This document shows positions 10,194-20,315 of a stretch of DNA of 64,000 nt, in pieces. The DNA is from Prorocentrum cordatum (taxonomy: Eukaryota > Sar > Dinophyceae > Prorocentrales > Prorocentraceae), in contig CAUYUJ010022392.1 in the NCBI GenBank assembly GCA_963575745.1, positions 904,176 through 968,175 on the forward strand, in the 5' to 3' direction. Position 1 is the stretch's first letter, and every line of letters begins with the position of its first letter. Under the pieces are notes generated by a model, which ran no database searches, was not told the origin of the DNA, and saw nothing but the letters and a program-made list of their open reading frames with translations. The position numbers were made by a program, and so were the translations under genes.

Positions 10194-11736
10194 TTATCCT
10201 GGCGAAGGACCCAACCATATGCAGCTGTGCGTACCGCAAGTGTGAATATTTTCTTGGGTAGCGATCCCTAGGGGACCACGAAACGCATGAGGGCTGTGCC
10301 GGGGCCTTCAGTGGAGCTCCCTGCGGGGCCACGAAACGTGCAAGGGGTGTGACAACATTAGTGCTGTGGGCGCATTGGCACGCAGCCACTGGGGCCTTCG
10401 GTGGAGCTCCCTGTGGGGCCACGAAACGTGTGAGGGGTGTGCCGAAATGGGTGCGGTGGGCGCATGCGAACGCAGCCACTGGGGCCTTCGGTGGAGTTCC
10501 ATGTGGGGCCACGAAACGTGTGAAGGGTGTGCCGAAATGGGTGCGGTGGGCGCATGCGAACGCAGCCACTGGGGCCTTCGGTGGGGCTCCCCGTGGGGCC
10601 ACGAAGCGTGTGAGTGGTCTGCCGAAATGGGTGCGGTGGGCGCATGCGAGCGCAGCCACTGGGGCCTTCGGTGGAGCTCCCTGTGGGGCCACGAAGCGTG
10701 TGAAGGGTGTGCCGAAATGGGTGCGGTGGGCGCATGCGAACGCAGCCACTGGGGCCTTCGGTGGAGCTCCCTGCGGGGCCACGAAACGTGTGAGTGGTCT
10801 GCCGAAATGGGTGCGGTGGGCGCATGCGAGCGCAGCCACTGGGGCCTTCGGTGGAGTTCCCTGTGGGGCCACGAAACGTGTGAAGGGTGTGCCGAAATGG
10901 GTGCGGTGGGCGCATGCGAACGCAGCCTCTGGGGCCTTCGGTGGAGCTCCATGTGGGCCACGGAACGTGTGAGTGGTCTGCCGAAATGAGTGCGGTTGGC
11001 GCATGCGAACGCAGCCACTGGGGCCTTCGGTGGAGCTCCCTATGGGGCCACGAAACGTGTGAGGGGTGTACCGAAATGGGTGCAGCGGGCGCATGCGAAC
11101 GCAGCCACTGGGGCCTTCGGTGGAGCTCCCTGTGGGGCCACGAAGCGTGTGAGCGGTCTGCCGAAATGGGTGCGGTGGGCGCATGCGAGCGCAGCCACTG
11201 GGGCCTTCGGTGGAGCTCCCTGTGGGGCCACGAAGCGTGTGAAGGGTGTGCCGAAATGGGTGCGGTTGGCGCATGCGAACGCAGCCACTGGGGCCTTCGA
11301 TGGAGCTCCCTGTGGGGCCAAGAAACGTGTGAGCGGTCTGCCGAAATGGGTGCAGCGGGCGCATGCGAGCGCAGCCACTGGGGCCTTCGGTGGAGTTCCC
11401 TGTGGGGCCACGAAACGTGTGAGGGGTGTGCCGAAATGGAGAGGAGAGGAGAGGAGAGGAGAGGAGAGGAGAGGAGAGGAGAGGAGAGGAGAGGAGAGGA
11501 GAGGAGAGAGGGCGGCGCTCCTATGGGAGGAGGGAGGAGGAGGGGGAGGAGGAGGAGAGGAGAGGAGGAGTGTCGCGGGGCATTGTCTCTTCAAAACGAG
11601 GACCCAACACCACAGGATGGTTCGGAAAAAGAAAGAATCACAATAACGGACAGGAGAGGGAGGGGGGGCAGCGGGAGGAAGGACGCGGGCGCTGTCTGTT
11701 CAAAACGAGGACCCAACACCACAGGGTGGTTGGGAA
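10194..11736 (+). mobile_element. Composite non-autonomous mobile element, copy A
   Basis: Modules in order: a start TTATCCTGGCGAAGGACCCA followed by ACCATATGCAGCTGTG; about 13 tandem 90-bp monomers; a polypurine tract (AGAGG)n then (GGA)n; and an end module containing TCAAAACGAGGACCCAACA and CACAGGATGGTT. Here the polypurine plus end module is duplicated in tandem (11,441-11,635 and 11,650-11,736), the outer copy finishing GGTTGGGAA. Boundaries are fixed by the interrupted RNase H frame: removing 10,194-11,736 leaves an unbroken frame. I see no convincing target-site duplication and no long terminal inverted repeats. The element codes for nothing recognisable. The ends (TTAKCC and GGGAA) recur in copies B, C and D. 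The mobiliser is unknown; a Helitron-like mechanism is one possibility. Confidence 0.8.
10300..11440 (+). repeat. 90-bp tandem array inside composite copy A
   Basis: GGGGCCTTCGGTGGAGCTCC recurs every 90 bp (for example 10,391 and 10,481), about 13 monomers. Variants differ at a few sites, such as AAACGTGTGAGGGG versus AAGCGTGTGAGCGG. Because 90 is divisible by three, frames stay open on both strands for up to 455 codons; these are not treated as genes. Confidence 0.9.
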
Positions 11737-12262
11737 CTGAGGTGATCACTGACGATCGTGAGGCCAGCAGGGCCCACGCGCATCGCCTCAAGGCCAGCCC
11801 ACCGCTCGCCCCGAAGCACTGTTTGAAAGAGTCCTGGGAGCCCGCCGAACTTCGCTCGAAGAGGCCAGCCATCCTCCGCAATCTCGACCACACTCCAACC
11901 GCACCTCGCCGCCTCGGGACACGCGCCAGTCAATCCACTGCAGTCGGTGAAAAAAAACGGGCCCCAAATACCTTCCGTGAGACCCCAATGCAACACGAAA
12001 GGATGGGACAGCGGCGGCGGCAGCCTAACCGGGATGCGAGGGAGGCCGTACAAGAGAGGAACGACATCCCAATCCGACCCACCCAGAGGAGAGATTCCTT
12101 GCTCCCGAAGGGCCTGCCGCTGCTGCCACACATCGTCCGGAAAAGGAGACTGAGCCTCCGCCTCATCCTCCTCGGTTGCGAATGCAGCAGGGCAATCGTA
12201 CAGCTGGTGGCCAAGCGTACCACGCTCTGCGCCACAAAAGACACACTTACCTGACGCGCAAA
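11737..12262 (-). pseudogene. LINE-like retroelement copy 2: zinc motif and RNase H N-terminal part
   Basis: The minus strand reads a Cys/His motif (CVFCGAERGTLGHQLYDCP), a linker, then the RNase H start with three acidic positions in FFTDCSG, RGERWAGLEAM and VSDHLS. It stops at composite copy A; the rest of the domain lies at 9,353-10,193. The motif corresponds to CKFCG...HRIVGCP in copy 1. All four catalytic acids are present across the two halves (TDC, GER, SDH, and AD after the element), so the domain was recognisable at the time of insertion. Confidence 0.75.
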
Positions 12263-13490
12263 GACCGGCCTAAAATTTCCGCTCGGGGGGCCAAAGGCCC
12301 CCAGACAGGAGGGCCCGAGCCGACCCCTGGCGAGCACCTGCTGGGAGGGACAACGCCGCGAAGCGCATCGCTCGAATCCAAATCTCCTCGTTTCCAGCGG
12401 CCTCAGGCCAATGAAACGGAACCCTACGCCAGAGCCAGCGCTCGACGCCGTCTCGGACTAAAGCTCGCATCTCGGACGGCGAAAACTCGTACATGGACAC
12501 AGCTTCGCCTCGATCCGAAATCAACACGTGGGGCGCCGCCATGTCCCAACCGATCCTGCGCAGGGTGAGGATCACCGCAGAGATCGGTCAAAAGCACATC
12601 TGCCAGGATCCCTGCTGGCCGATCTTGTCATGAATGGCCTCCCACGCCGCACGGAGCTGCGAAGCGGAGGTCCTGCCGTCCCACAGCCACGCGGCATAAC
12701 GGGCTAGCAGTGGGCAGGTGGCATCAGAAGTGGGATCGTACATCCGATCCGACTGCATGCACGTGTAGACTGTAAGGGACGCAAGACCCTTACGAGCCCC
12801 TACAAGCTCACCAGCAAACGACCGAAGTTTCATGAGCGTGGAGTCGGTTAGGCCTATGTCCCCAGCTCCATGGCTTCCAGACGGCATGATACCGGTACGC
12901 CACAGCGTCCGGACCTTCAAACCTCCAGCCCGCTTCAAGGCACGAGATCTGCCACGGCGTCCCAAGACAGTACCCAAACGTTTTCGCTCCTGGGCTCTGT
13001 GGGCGGTGCCGCCCGCAAAAGAATCGTGCCCGAAGTTCCGAGCAGACCGAAAAGCGGAAAGCTTGAGCATCCCCGCCCGTACCTTGACCGCGCGCGCAGC
13101 CTCGCGAGATGAAGCAAAAAACCAGACTTTGCAGGTTGCAGCCGTAACCCCAGGGTACGCGTGTCCCGAACAAACGCCGAGACCGCATTGAAGATGATCC
13201 CAGCACGATTGGCCTGCCGACCAATCCACTGGAACGAGACATTGTCCATCAACCCCCGAGGGATCACAAATTGAAGCTCATGCCGAATTCCCTGAAGCGG
13301 CCGAAGGAGAATTACCTGCATCCGAGTCATCGCATGGCAGCAGCTGGCCAAAATCCCCTGGTAAGAAACAAAGGCTTTACTGACCGAGACGAAGCATTTA
13401 ATGCGACGAGGGTGCTGATACACGCATATTGACATCCACGCAAAACGCACAGGGTAGCCTACCGCCACCGCCTCGGCCATCACAGCCGAT
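12263..13490 (-). pseudogene. LINE-like retroelement copy 2: reverse transcriptase palm, thumb and connector
   Basis: The frame 13,483-12,935 shows a palm-like region with PRGLMDNVSFQWIG where reverse transcriptases carry (F/Y)xDD; the second Asp is Asn here, so polymerase activity is doubtful. LGLRLQPAKSGF follows. The frame then shifts by one base at a run of six A (13,116-13,121) into FASSREAARAVKVRAGM, ARNFGHD and TGIMPSGSHGAG (frame 13,229-12,588). A further frame 12,575-12,270 (LRRIGWDMAAPHVL) is the connector before the zinc motif. The N-terminal part, including any endonuclease, is missing beyond 13,490, where a purine tract starts. Confidence 0.7.
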
Positions 13491-13497
13491 GGGATGA

Positions 13498-13655
13498 TCT
13501 AGAAGAGGAGAAGGAGGAGGGGAAGGAAAGAGGGAAGGAGGGAGAAACTGAGGAGGAAGAGGAGAAAGCCTCTTGGGAATATATGCGCCTGAGAGCTTCC
13601 TGGTATGCGCCTGAGGGCCTCTTGGATATATATATATATATATATATATATACAC
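13498..13655. repeat. Polypurine tract, CTCTTGGGAAT junction and (TA)n
   Basis: A purine run (13,500-13,565) is followed by CTCTTGGGAATATATGCGCC and a second half ending GGGCCTCTTGGAT, then (TA)n. The same junction follows family Z at 20,230-20,297. Confidence 0.75.
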
Positions 13656-13689
13656 GCACTAGAACCACGCGCGCGCTTCGCGCGCGCTT

Positions 13690-14025
13690 AGGTTCTAGTC
13701 ACTCCCGCGACCACGCTCAACACCGCCAATGCCGCCACGGCTACCACCGCCCTTTCTGCCATTACCGCGGTCACGACCATGTCTGATTCCATGTCCATTC
13801 TGGGCATGACCACCCCATCCACAACGATTGCACTGTCCACGACCACTATAACGGCCATTGGTTCAACCTCTGCCTGTACCGCCACCAATACCACTACCAT
13901 TGCCACTGCCACTGCCGCGAACCCACGACCACTATCATTACCACCACGGCAAGTGCCACCGCCACGACCATCCGAATCGTCGGTAGGACCACAATCGGCG
14001 CACGAACTGAAGCCAACTGCAGCCA
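13690..14025. repeat. Low-complexity CCACCG/ACCACC-rich sequence
   Basis: Degenerate 12-bp-like periodicity (ACCACCACGAC, CCACTGCCACTG). The threonine- and valine-rich frames are artefacts. Confidence 0.5.
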
Positions 14026-14029
14026 TCAC

Positions 14030-14990
14030 CACCACGACCCCCCCAGGGCTCTCCTGGGGGCGTTTTCTGGGCCCCTTGGCGCTGCCTTGGGAACCTTTTG
14101 GGGCTCTCTTGGAGCCCTCTTGGGCCGTCTTGGGGCTCTGATGGGATGTCTTGGGGCCCTCGTGGGCCGTCTTGGAGCTCTCTTGGGCCCCTCTTGGCCG
14201 AATTGGGGATCCCACTGCTTCTTCTCACATCCTCGTTATGTTGTGTTCGCTTCTCTTCGCCTATGCTCGCTTCCTCGCCCTTCCTCCCCTCGTCCTTCTG
14301 AGCACTTTTCCTGCTCAGCCTTCCCTCTTCTTCCTCCTCGTCCTGATCTTTTCTGCATCTTCCCTCTATCCCCCTTCTCCTCCGCCCTTCCTCCTCTTCC
14401 TTCTCCCTCCCGCCCGCGTGGATCTCCGCTGGAGAAGCCTCCGGAAACTCTGGGAGGCCAGGTTCGTCTGGGACGTTGTGGGGCCTTTTGGGGCCTCCTT
14501 GGGACCTCTGGGGGCGGAGGGCTTGAAATGCTCGTAGGGCATCCTCTCTGGGCCCCTGCTTGGGGCCGTCCTGGGTCCCTCATGGGCCGTCTTGGGGACC
14601 TCTTGGGCTAGCCAGGGGCCCTTCTGGGCTGTCTTGGAACCCTCTTGGGCTGTCTTGGAGCGATCCTGGCGGCCTCTCGGGCCGTCTTCGTTCCCCGAAT
14701 CCCTGAAAAATTTACGTTTGCCGACGGGGACGGGGCCATTTTTGCATCTTGGGGCCCTCTTGGGAGGGCTCTTGGGGCCCTCTTGGGCTGTCTCGGGGGT
14801 TCCCGGGAGCCCTCTTGGAGCCATCGTCGGCATCTTCAAGCTACATTTCGAGGCTCGTGCGCCCTCTTGATCTGTTTGGCGGCCTCCGGCGCCCTCGGGA
14901 GCCGTCCCAGGGGCGCCCCAGAGGCCCCGGTACCCCCATGCGCGCTCGAGGTCGCGGTCCCGAGCCCTCAGTCGTAGCTAGGCTTGCTCG
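14030..14990. repeat. Degenerate G/T-rich repeat (CTTGGGGCCGTCTTGGG)
   Basis: Short imperfect units of about 15-25 bp recur, interrupted by a C/T-rich stretch at 14,215-14,410. Similar units reappear at 17.8-18.6 kb and 48.8-49.4 kb. Confidence 0.7.
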
Positions 14991-15630
14991 GCCAACTCAT
15001 GTAATCTCATTTTGGTCGCTTCCTATGTCCAAGGACTCCCTTGGAGGCCCTGCGCAAGCCTCGGAATCGTATAGAAGGGGAAGTACGGAAACGCAGAAAT
15101 CATTGATTAATTTCCTTCAAGTATTTGAGGCCCTCAGAGGCTTCCTGGGTTTTTTGGGGGAAGTGAGGGGGTCTGAATTGTGGTCTGCTGTGCAAGAGTA
15201 GACCGGGGGCCAAACTTGAAAAAAAAAGGAATTGTGGAATGTTCATTTTTTCCAGTTCCTCGGCGCTGTTCGGCGCTGTTTTTTGTTTGTGCCTCGCGGG
15301 TTTTGTTAGCCGGGCCCCTCAGGGGTGTGGCTTCCAGACCCCCTGGGGGCTCTGGAGGCCTCCTGGAGGCCTGGAGAGCCGTCGGAAGGGTGTCTCAACC
15401 TGCGCGGGAGCGTGTTGGGTCGTTCTTTGCGTTCTGGGGGCTCCTTGGGGTCGTCTTGGGCTGTCCTTGGGCGTCTTGGGGGCCCCCCCGGAAGACGGGA
15501 GACGCGGTACCGGCCAGATGTCAGGGGATGTGGGGGATCTCCGAGTCGGAGTCCCACTTTGAAAAAACGGGAATTCTGGGAATTCCTTTTTCCCAAACCT
15601 CCTTGGTTGGGTATTCGTTTTGAATGCAGC
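14991..15630. other. No gene recognised
   Basis: Mixed G/T-rich sequence without a supported gene, including a run of A at about 15,221-15,228. Confidence 0.5.
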
Positions 15631-15639
15631 ACTGTGGCC

Positions 15640-17375
15640 GAGTCCCTCCTCCTCCTCCTCTTCCTCCTTCTCCTCCTCCCGCCTCCCGCCTCCTCCTGCC
15701 CTCTCTTCGCCGAAGATGAGGGGGCTGCGATCTGCGAAACTGTCGCCACTTTCGAGGGCTGCTGGTAGGTCCTGCGGAGTGAGGCACTGCGCAGAACTGA
15801 GCGAGATTTTGCCGTCCCTGGGGGGCTGCGATCTGCGAAAGTGTCGCCACTTTCGAGGGCTGCTGGTGGGTCCTGCGGAGTGAGGCACCGCGCAGATCTG
15901 AGCGAGACCTCGCCGTCCCTGGGGGGCTGCGATCTGCGAAACGGTCGCCACTTTCGAGGGCTGCTGGTGGGTCCTGCGGAGTGAGGCACTGCGATCTGCG
16001 AAACTGTCGCCACTTTCGAGGGCTGCTGGTGGGTCCTGCGGAGTGCGGCACCGCGCAGATCTGAGCGAGACCTCGCCGTCCCTGGGGGGCTGCGATCTGC
16101 AAAACTGTCGCCACGTTCGAGGGCTGATGGTGGGTCCTGCGGAGTGAGGCACCGCGCATATCTGAGCGAGACCTCGCCGTCCCTCGGGGGCTGCGATCTG
16201 CGAAGCTGTCGCCACTTTCGAGGGCTGCTGGTGGGTCCGGCGGAGTGAGGCACCGCGCAGATCTGAGCGAGACCTCGCCGTCCCTGGGGGGCTGCGATCT
16301 GCGAAACAGTCGCCACGTTCGAGGGCTGCTGGTGGGTCCTGCGGAGTGAGGCACCGCGGAGACCTGAGCGAGACCTCGCCGTCCCTGGTGGGCTGCGATC
16401 TGCGAAAGTATCGCCACTTTCGAGGGCTGCTGGTGGGTCCTGCGGAGTGAGGCACCGCGCAGATCTGAGCGAGACCTCGCCGTCCCTGGGGGGCTGCGAT
16501 CTGCGAAACTGTCGCCACTTTCTAGGGCTGCTGGCGGGTCCTGCGGAGTGAGGCACTGCGATCTGCGAAACTGTCGCCACTTTCGAGGGCTGCTGGTGTG
16601 GTCCTGCGGAGTGCGGCACCGCGCAGATCTGAGCGAGACCTCGCCGTCCCTGGGGGGCTGCGATCTGCAAAACTGTCGCCACGTTCGAGGGCTGATGGTG
16701 GGTCCTGCGGAGTGAGGCACCGCGCATATCTGAGCGAGACCTCGCCGTCCCTCGGGGGCTGCGATCTGCGAAGCTGTCGCCACTTTCGAGGGCTGCTGGT
16801 GCGTCCTGCGGACTGAGGCACCGCGCAGATCTGAGCGAGACCTCGCCGTCCCTGGGGGGCTGCGATCTGCGAAACTGTCGCCACTTTCGAGGGCCCTTCG
16901 GAGTGAAGCACCGCGCAGATCTGAGCGAGACCTCGACGTCCCTTGGGGGCTGCGATCTGCGAAACTGTCGCCTCTTTCGCGGGCTGCTGGTGGGTCCAGC
17001 GGAGTGAGGCACTGCGCAGATCTGAGCGGGACCTCGCCGTCCCCGGGGGGCTGCGATCTGCGAAAGTATCGCCACTTTCGAGGGCTGCTGGTGGGTCCAG
17101 CGGAGCGCAGATCTGAGCGAGACCTCGCCGTCCCTGAGAGGCCACGATCTGCGAAACTGTCGCGCCACTTTCGAGGGCTGCTGGTGGGTCCTGCGGAGTA
17201 AGGCACCGCGCATATCTGAGCGAGACCTCGCCGTCCCTGGGGGGCTGCGATCTGCGAAACTGTCGACACTTTTCAAAGCTGCTGGTGGGTCCTGCGGAGT
17301 GAAGCACCGCGCAGATCTGAGCGGGGCCTCGCCGTCCTTGGGGGGCTGCGATCTGCGAAACCGTTGCAACTTTCG
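15640..17375 (-). repeat. 101-bp satellite with higher-order structure
   Basis: After a (CCT)n run (15,644-15,712) the motif CTGCGATCTGCGAAA recurs about every 101 bp (15,725; 15,826; 15,927), with shortened 62-bp units. A block starting GTGAGGCACTGCGATCTGCG at 15,981 reappears at 16,548 with the same succession of variants, giving a higher-order period near 567 bp. An 835-codon minus frame is a repeat translation. Confidence 0.9.
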
Positions 17376-17384
17376 ATGGCTGGT

Positions 17385-17735
17385 GGCAGGGCTGGCAGGA
17401 GGGCCGGCAGGGCCGGCAAGGCCAGCAAGGCCGGCAGGGCCGGCAGGGCCGGCAGGGCCGGCAGGGCCAGCAGGGCCGGCAGGGCCGGCAGGGCCGGCAG
17501 GGCCGGCAAGGCCGACAAGGCCGGCAGGGTCGGCAGGGCCGGCAGGGCCGGCAGGGCCGGCAGGGCCGGCAGGGCCAGCAGGGCCGGCAGGGCCGGCAGG
17601 GCCGGCAGGACTGGCAGGGAGGGCCGGCAAGGCTGGCAGGGCTGGCAGGGCCGGCAGGGCCGGCAGGGCCAGCAAGGCCGGCAGGGCCAGCAGGGCCGGC
17701 AGGGCCCGCAGGGCCGGCAGGGCCGGCAGGGCCGG
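17385..17735. repeat. 9-bp minisatellite (GGCAGGGCC)n
   Basis: About 39 near-identical units. The unit is a multiple of three, so Gly/Ala/Arg-rich frames remain open on both strands. Confidence 0.95.
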
Positions 17736-17739
17736 ACGC

Positions 17740-18640
17740 ATTTTCAGTCTCCGCTTGTTTTCCAAATCCTCTTGGGCCGTCTTGGATGCAGTGGACGCCC
17801 AAAAGGCAAACACGCCAAAAATATCAGTTGTCCCATGGGAAATCGACGATTTTTGCTTGTTAGGCCCTCTCGGGGTGTCTCTTGGGGTGTCTTCGGGGCC
17901 TATTTTGTTGTTTTTTCGGGTCTCATGGGGGACTCTTGGCGCTTCTGGGCCCCTTCTTGGAGCGTCTTGGGGTCTCCTAGGGCCTCTTGGGCTAAAAGGC
18001 TAGAATTTCCGGTTCCTCGTCCCCGTCTTGGGCGCCGCCTTGGGGCGTTCTTGGGCGGTTTGGGCGCCTCGTGGGCCGTCTTGGCCCCCTCGTGGGCCGT
18101 CTTGGGCCCTTTTGGGGGCATCTTGGATGCAGTGGACGCCCAAAAAGCAAACACGCCAAAAATATCAATTGTCCCATGGGAAATCGACGATGTTTGCCCC
18201 TCTCGGGGTGTTTCTTGGGGTGTCTTCGGGGCCAACTTTGCTGTTTTTGGGGTCTCATGGGGGACTCTTGGGGCTTCTGGGCCCCTTCTTGGAGCGTCTT
18301 GGGGTCTCCTAGGGTCTCTTGGGCTAAAGGGCTAGAATTTCCGGTTCCTCGTCCCCGACTTGGGCGCCGCCTTGGGGCGTTTTTGGGCGGTTTGGGCGCC
18401 TCGTGGGCCGTCTTGGCCCCCTCGTGGGCCGTCTTGGGGCCCTTTTGGGGGCATCCTCGACCGGCTTGGGTGCCTCTTGGGCCGTCTTGGATGCAGTGGA
18501 CGCCCAAAAGGCAAACACGCCAAAAATATCAGTTTTCCCATCGGAAATCGACGGATGTTTGCTACTTGGGCCACTCTCAGGGTGCCTCTTGGGGTGTCTT
18601 CGGGGCCTTCGGGGGCCTTCTGGGCGTCATGGGAGTCGTG
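17740..18640 (+). repeat. ~350-bp tandem repeat, three copies
   Basis: CTTGGATGCAGTGGACGCCC begins at 17,781, 18,122 and 18,486 (spacings 341 and 364). Each is followed by CAAACACGCCAAAAATATCA and then G/T-rich sequence. 18,641-18,814 holds nothing recognisable. Confidence 0.9.
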
Positions 18641-18814
18641 TTGAAAGGCGTCTGGAACCATCGCTGCGGCCTCCTGGGGCCTTCCTGCAGCCTATTGGGG
18701 CCCTGTTGGCCCCGGGCCGCGGAACCCCCGTAAAAACACAGGGACAACGACGCCCGGCACCCCCATGCCCTGTCGAGGTCGCGGTCCCGGGCCCCCGGGC
18801 CTCGTGCACGGCGA

Positions 18815-18828
18815 TATAATAATATATA

Positions 18829-18880
<52 letters not shown>

Positions 18881-19080
18881 GTGTATGTATGTATATATAT
18901 ACACACATATATACATAAATATAAATATATATGTGTATGTATGTATGTATGTATGTATGTATGTATGTATGTATGTATGTATGTATGTATGTATGTATGT
19001 ATGTATGTATGTATGTATGTATGTATGTGTGTATATGTGTATGTGTGTATGTATGTATGCATATATATATATATATAGTT
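18815..19080. repeat. (TA)n and (TATG)n microsatellite
   Basis: A (TA)n run, then about 100 bp of GTAT units, then (TA)n. It precedes family Y sequence in the same way as the (TA)n at 13.6 kb follows the Z junction. Confidence 0.95.
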
Positions 19081-19084
19081 ATAT

Positions 19085-20315
19085 ATTCCGGGCTGGAGCA
19101 ACACAAGTAGGCGCTAACCGTACAATCCTTCAAACACCAAACGAAAATCAATATTTGCGTTGCCCCCCCAAGACTTCCTGGACACCGTTTTTCGACCTTT
19201 TGGGGGTCTCCTGAGGCACTTGCTTGAACCGCACTTGCTTGAGGCATTCTGACTTGCCGCCCGCCCAGCTCCTCAACCCGACGGGCCGCAGCGTCGACGA
19301 GAAGAAAATCCATGTTGACGAGCAGGCGTCCCCGCGCGATGTGCGCCGCGTCCCCTTCCCGCAGCGCGATTCGCAGCGCCGGCGAAGAGAAAGTACATGT
19401 TGGTAAGGAAAACGTCGACGTTGCGGTGGGTTTTGACAGGTAGCACGGGGGGTCCAGCGTAGGGTTGGCCAGGCGTCCGCGCACGATGTGCGCCGCATCT
19501 CATTCCTGCTACACTGTTCGCAGCGTCGACGACAAGAAAGTCTAGTTGACGAGAAAAACGTTGACTTTGCATTGTTTCTTGATGGGCAGGACGCGACCAC
19601 CCGCTTGGGATTACCCAAGCGGTGTTCATTCCGTCCCATTCCTGCGGCATTTTTCGCAATTCGACGACATGCTGTCGACAACGAATTGAATTTGTGCTGT
19701 TTCTTTTGCAAGTTAGGACGGCGGGGTTGCTATCGGCCGACTAAGTGGGGATGTGGGGCGTTTAATCATAGGAAGTAAGGATGGGGGTGGGGTGGGGTGG
19801 GGTGGGGTTGGGTGGGGGGCCAAGTTAGCCAGCTCGAACGAGCCTGAAGGCTCCGTCCACTCCCACCTGCCCTCCCACAACATAAGAAGCAAGTGCGTCG
19901 CGTCCGACGCCTGTCGCTCATCTTATATCATGGGCGGCTAGACGTTCAGCGCGCGACATGAGCTGCGTCCTCTTCCTGCCGCGCATTGAGCAACGTCGAC
20001 GAGAAACGAGACCCCGCGCGATGTACGCCGCGCCCCGCTCCGGCCTCTCATGTTGCATCGTCGGCGACAACATGTCCAGCGCGCGAAGCGCGCCGCGTCT
20101 CATTCCACCCACGCGCGTTGCACCGCCAATCGTTTCGCTCCTGCCGCGCATGGAGGAGGGGGAGAGAGGAGGAGGAAAAGGAGGGGAGGGAGAGAAGGAG
20201 GGAAGGAGAAATTGGAGAGGAAGAAGAGAACACCTCTTGGGAATTCGCGGGGCGTCCTGGGAGCTTTCTGGCATACACCTGAAGGCCTCTTGGATCTATC
20301 TTCCTGGTTGGAACA
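19085..20315 (+). repeat. Y/Z repeat unit, copy 1
   Basis: Order: a leader (AGGCGCTAACCGTACAATCC); three ~140-bp Y monomers, each with GATGTGCGCCGC followed by a GTCGACGA-AGAAA-type phrase (19,338; 19,484; a degenerate third); a tail ending GGGGTGGGGTGGGG (about 19,780-19,815); a Z copy (19,818-20,160); a polypurine run; and the CTCTTGGGAATTCGCGGGGC junction. The whole succession restarts at about 20,316. No coding potential was recognised. Confidence 0.8.

Noticed and set aside
10300-11440. CRISPR-like regular repeats
   Set aside because: Units are contiguous with no unique spacers, and the context is eukaryotic.
9928-12254. Frames of 478 (minus) and 455 (plus) codons
   Set aside because: Both read the 90-bp array of composite copy A; several frames are open at once because the unit is 30 codons.
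15306-17813. 835-codon minus-strand frame
   Set aside because: Translation of the 101-bp satellite and the 9-bp minisatellite; residues repeat with the DNA period.
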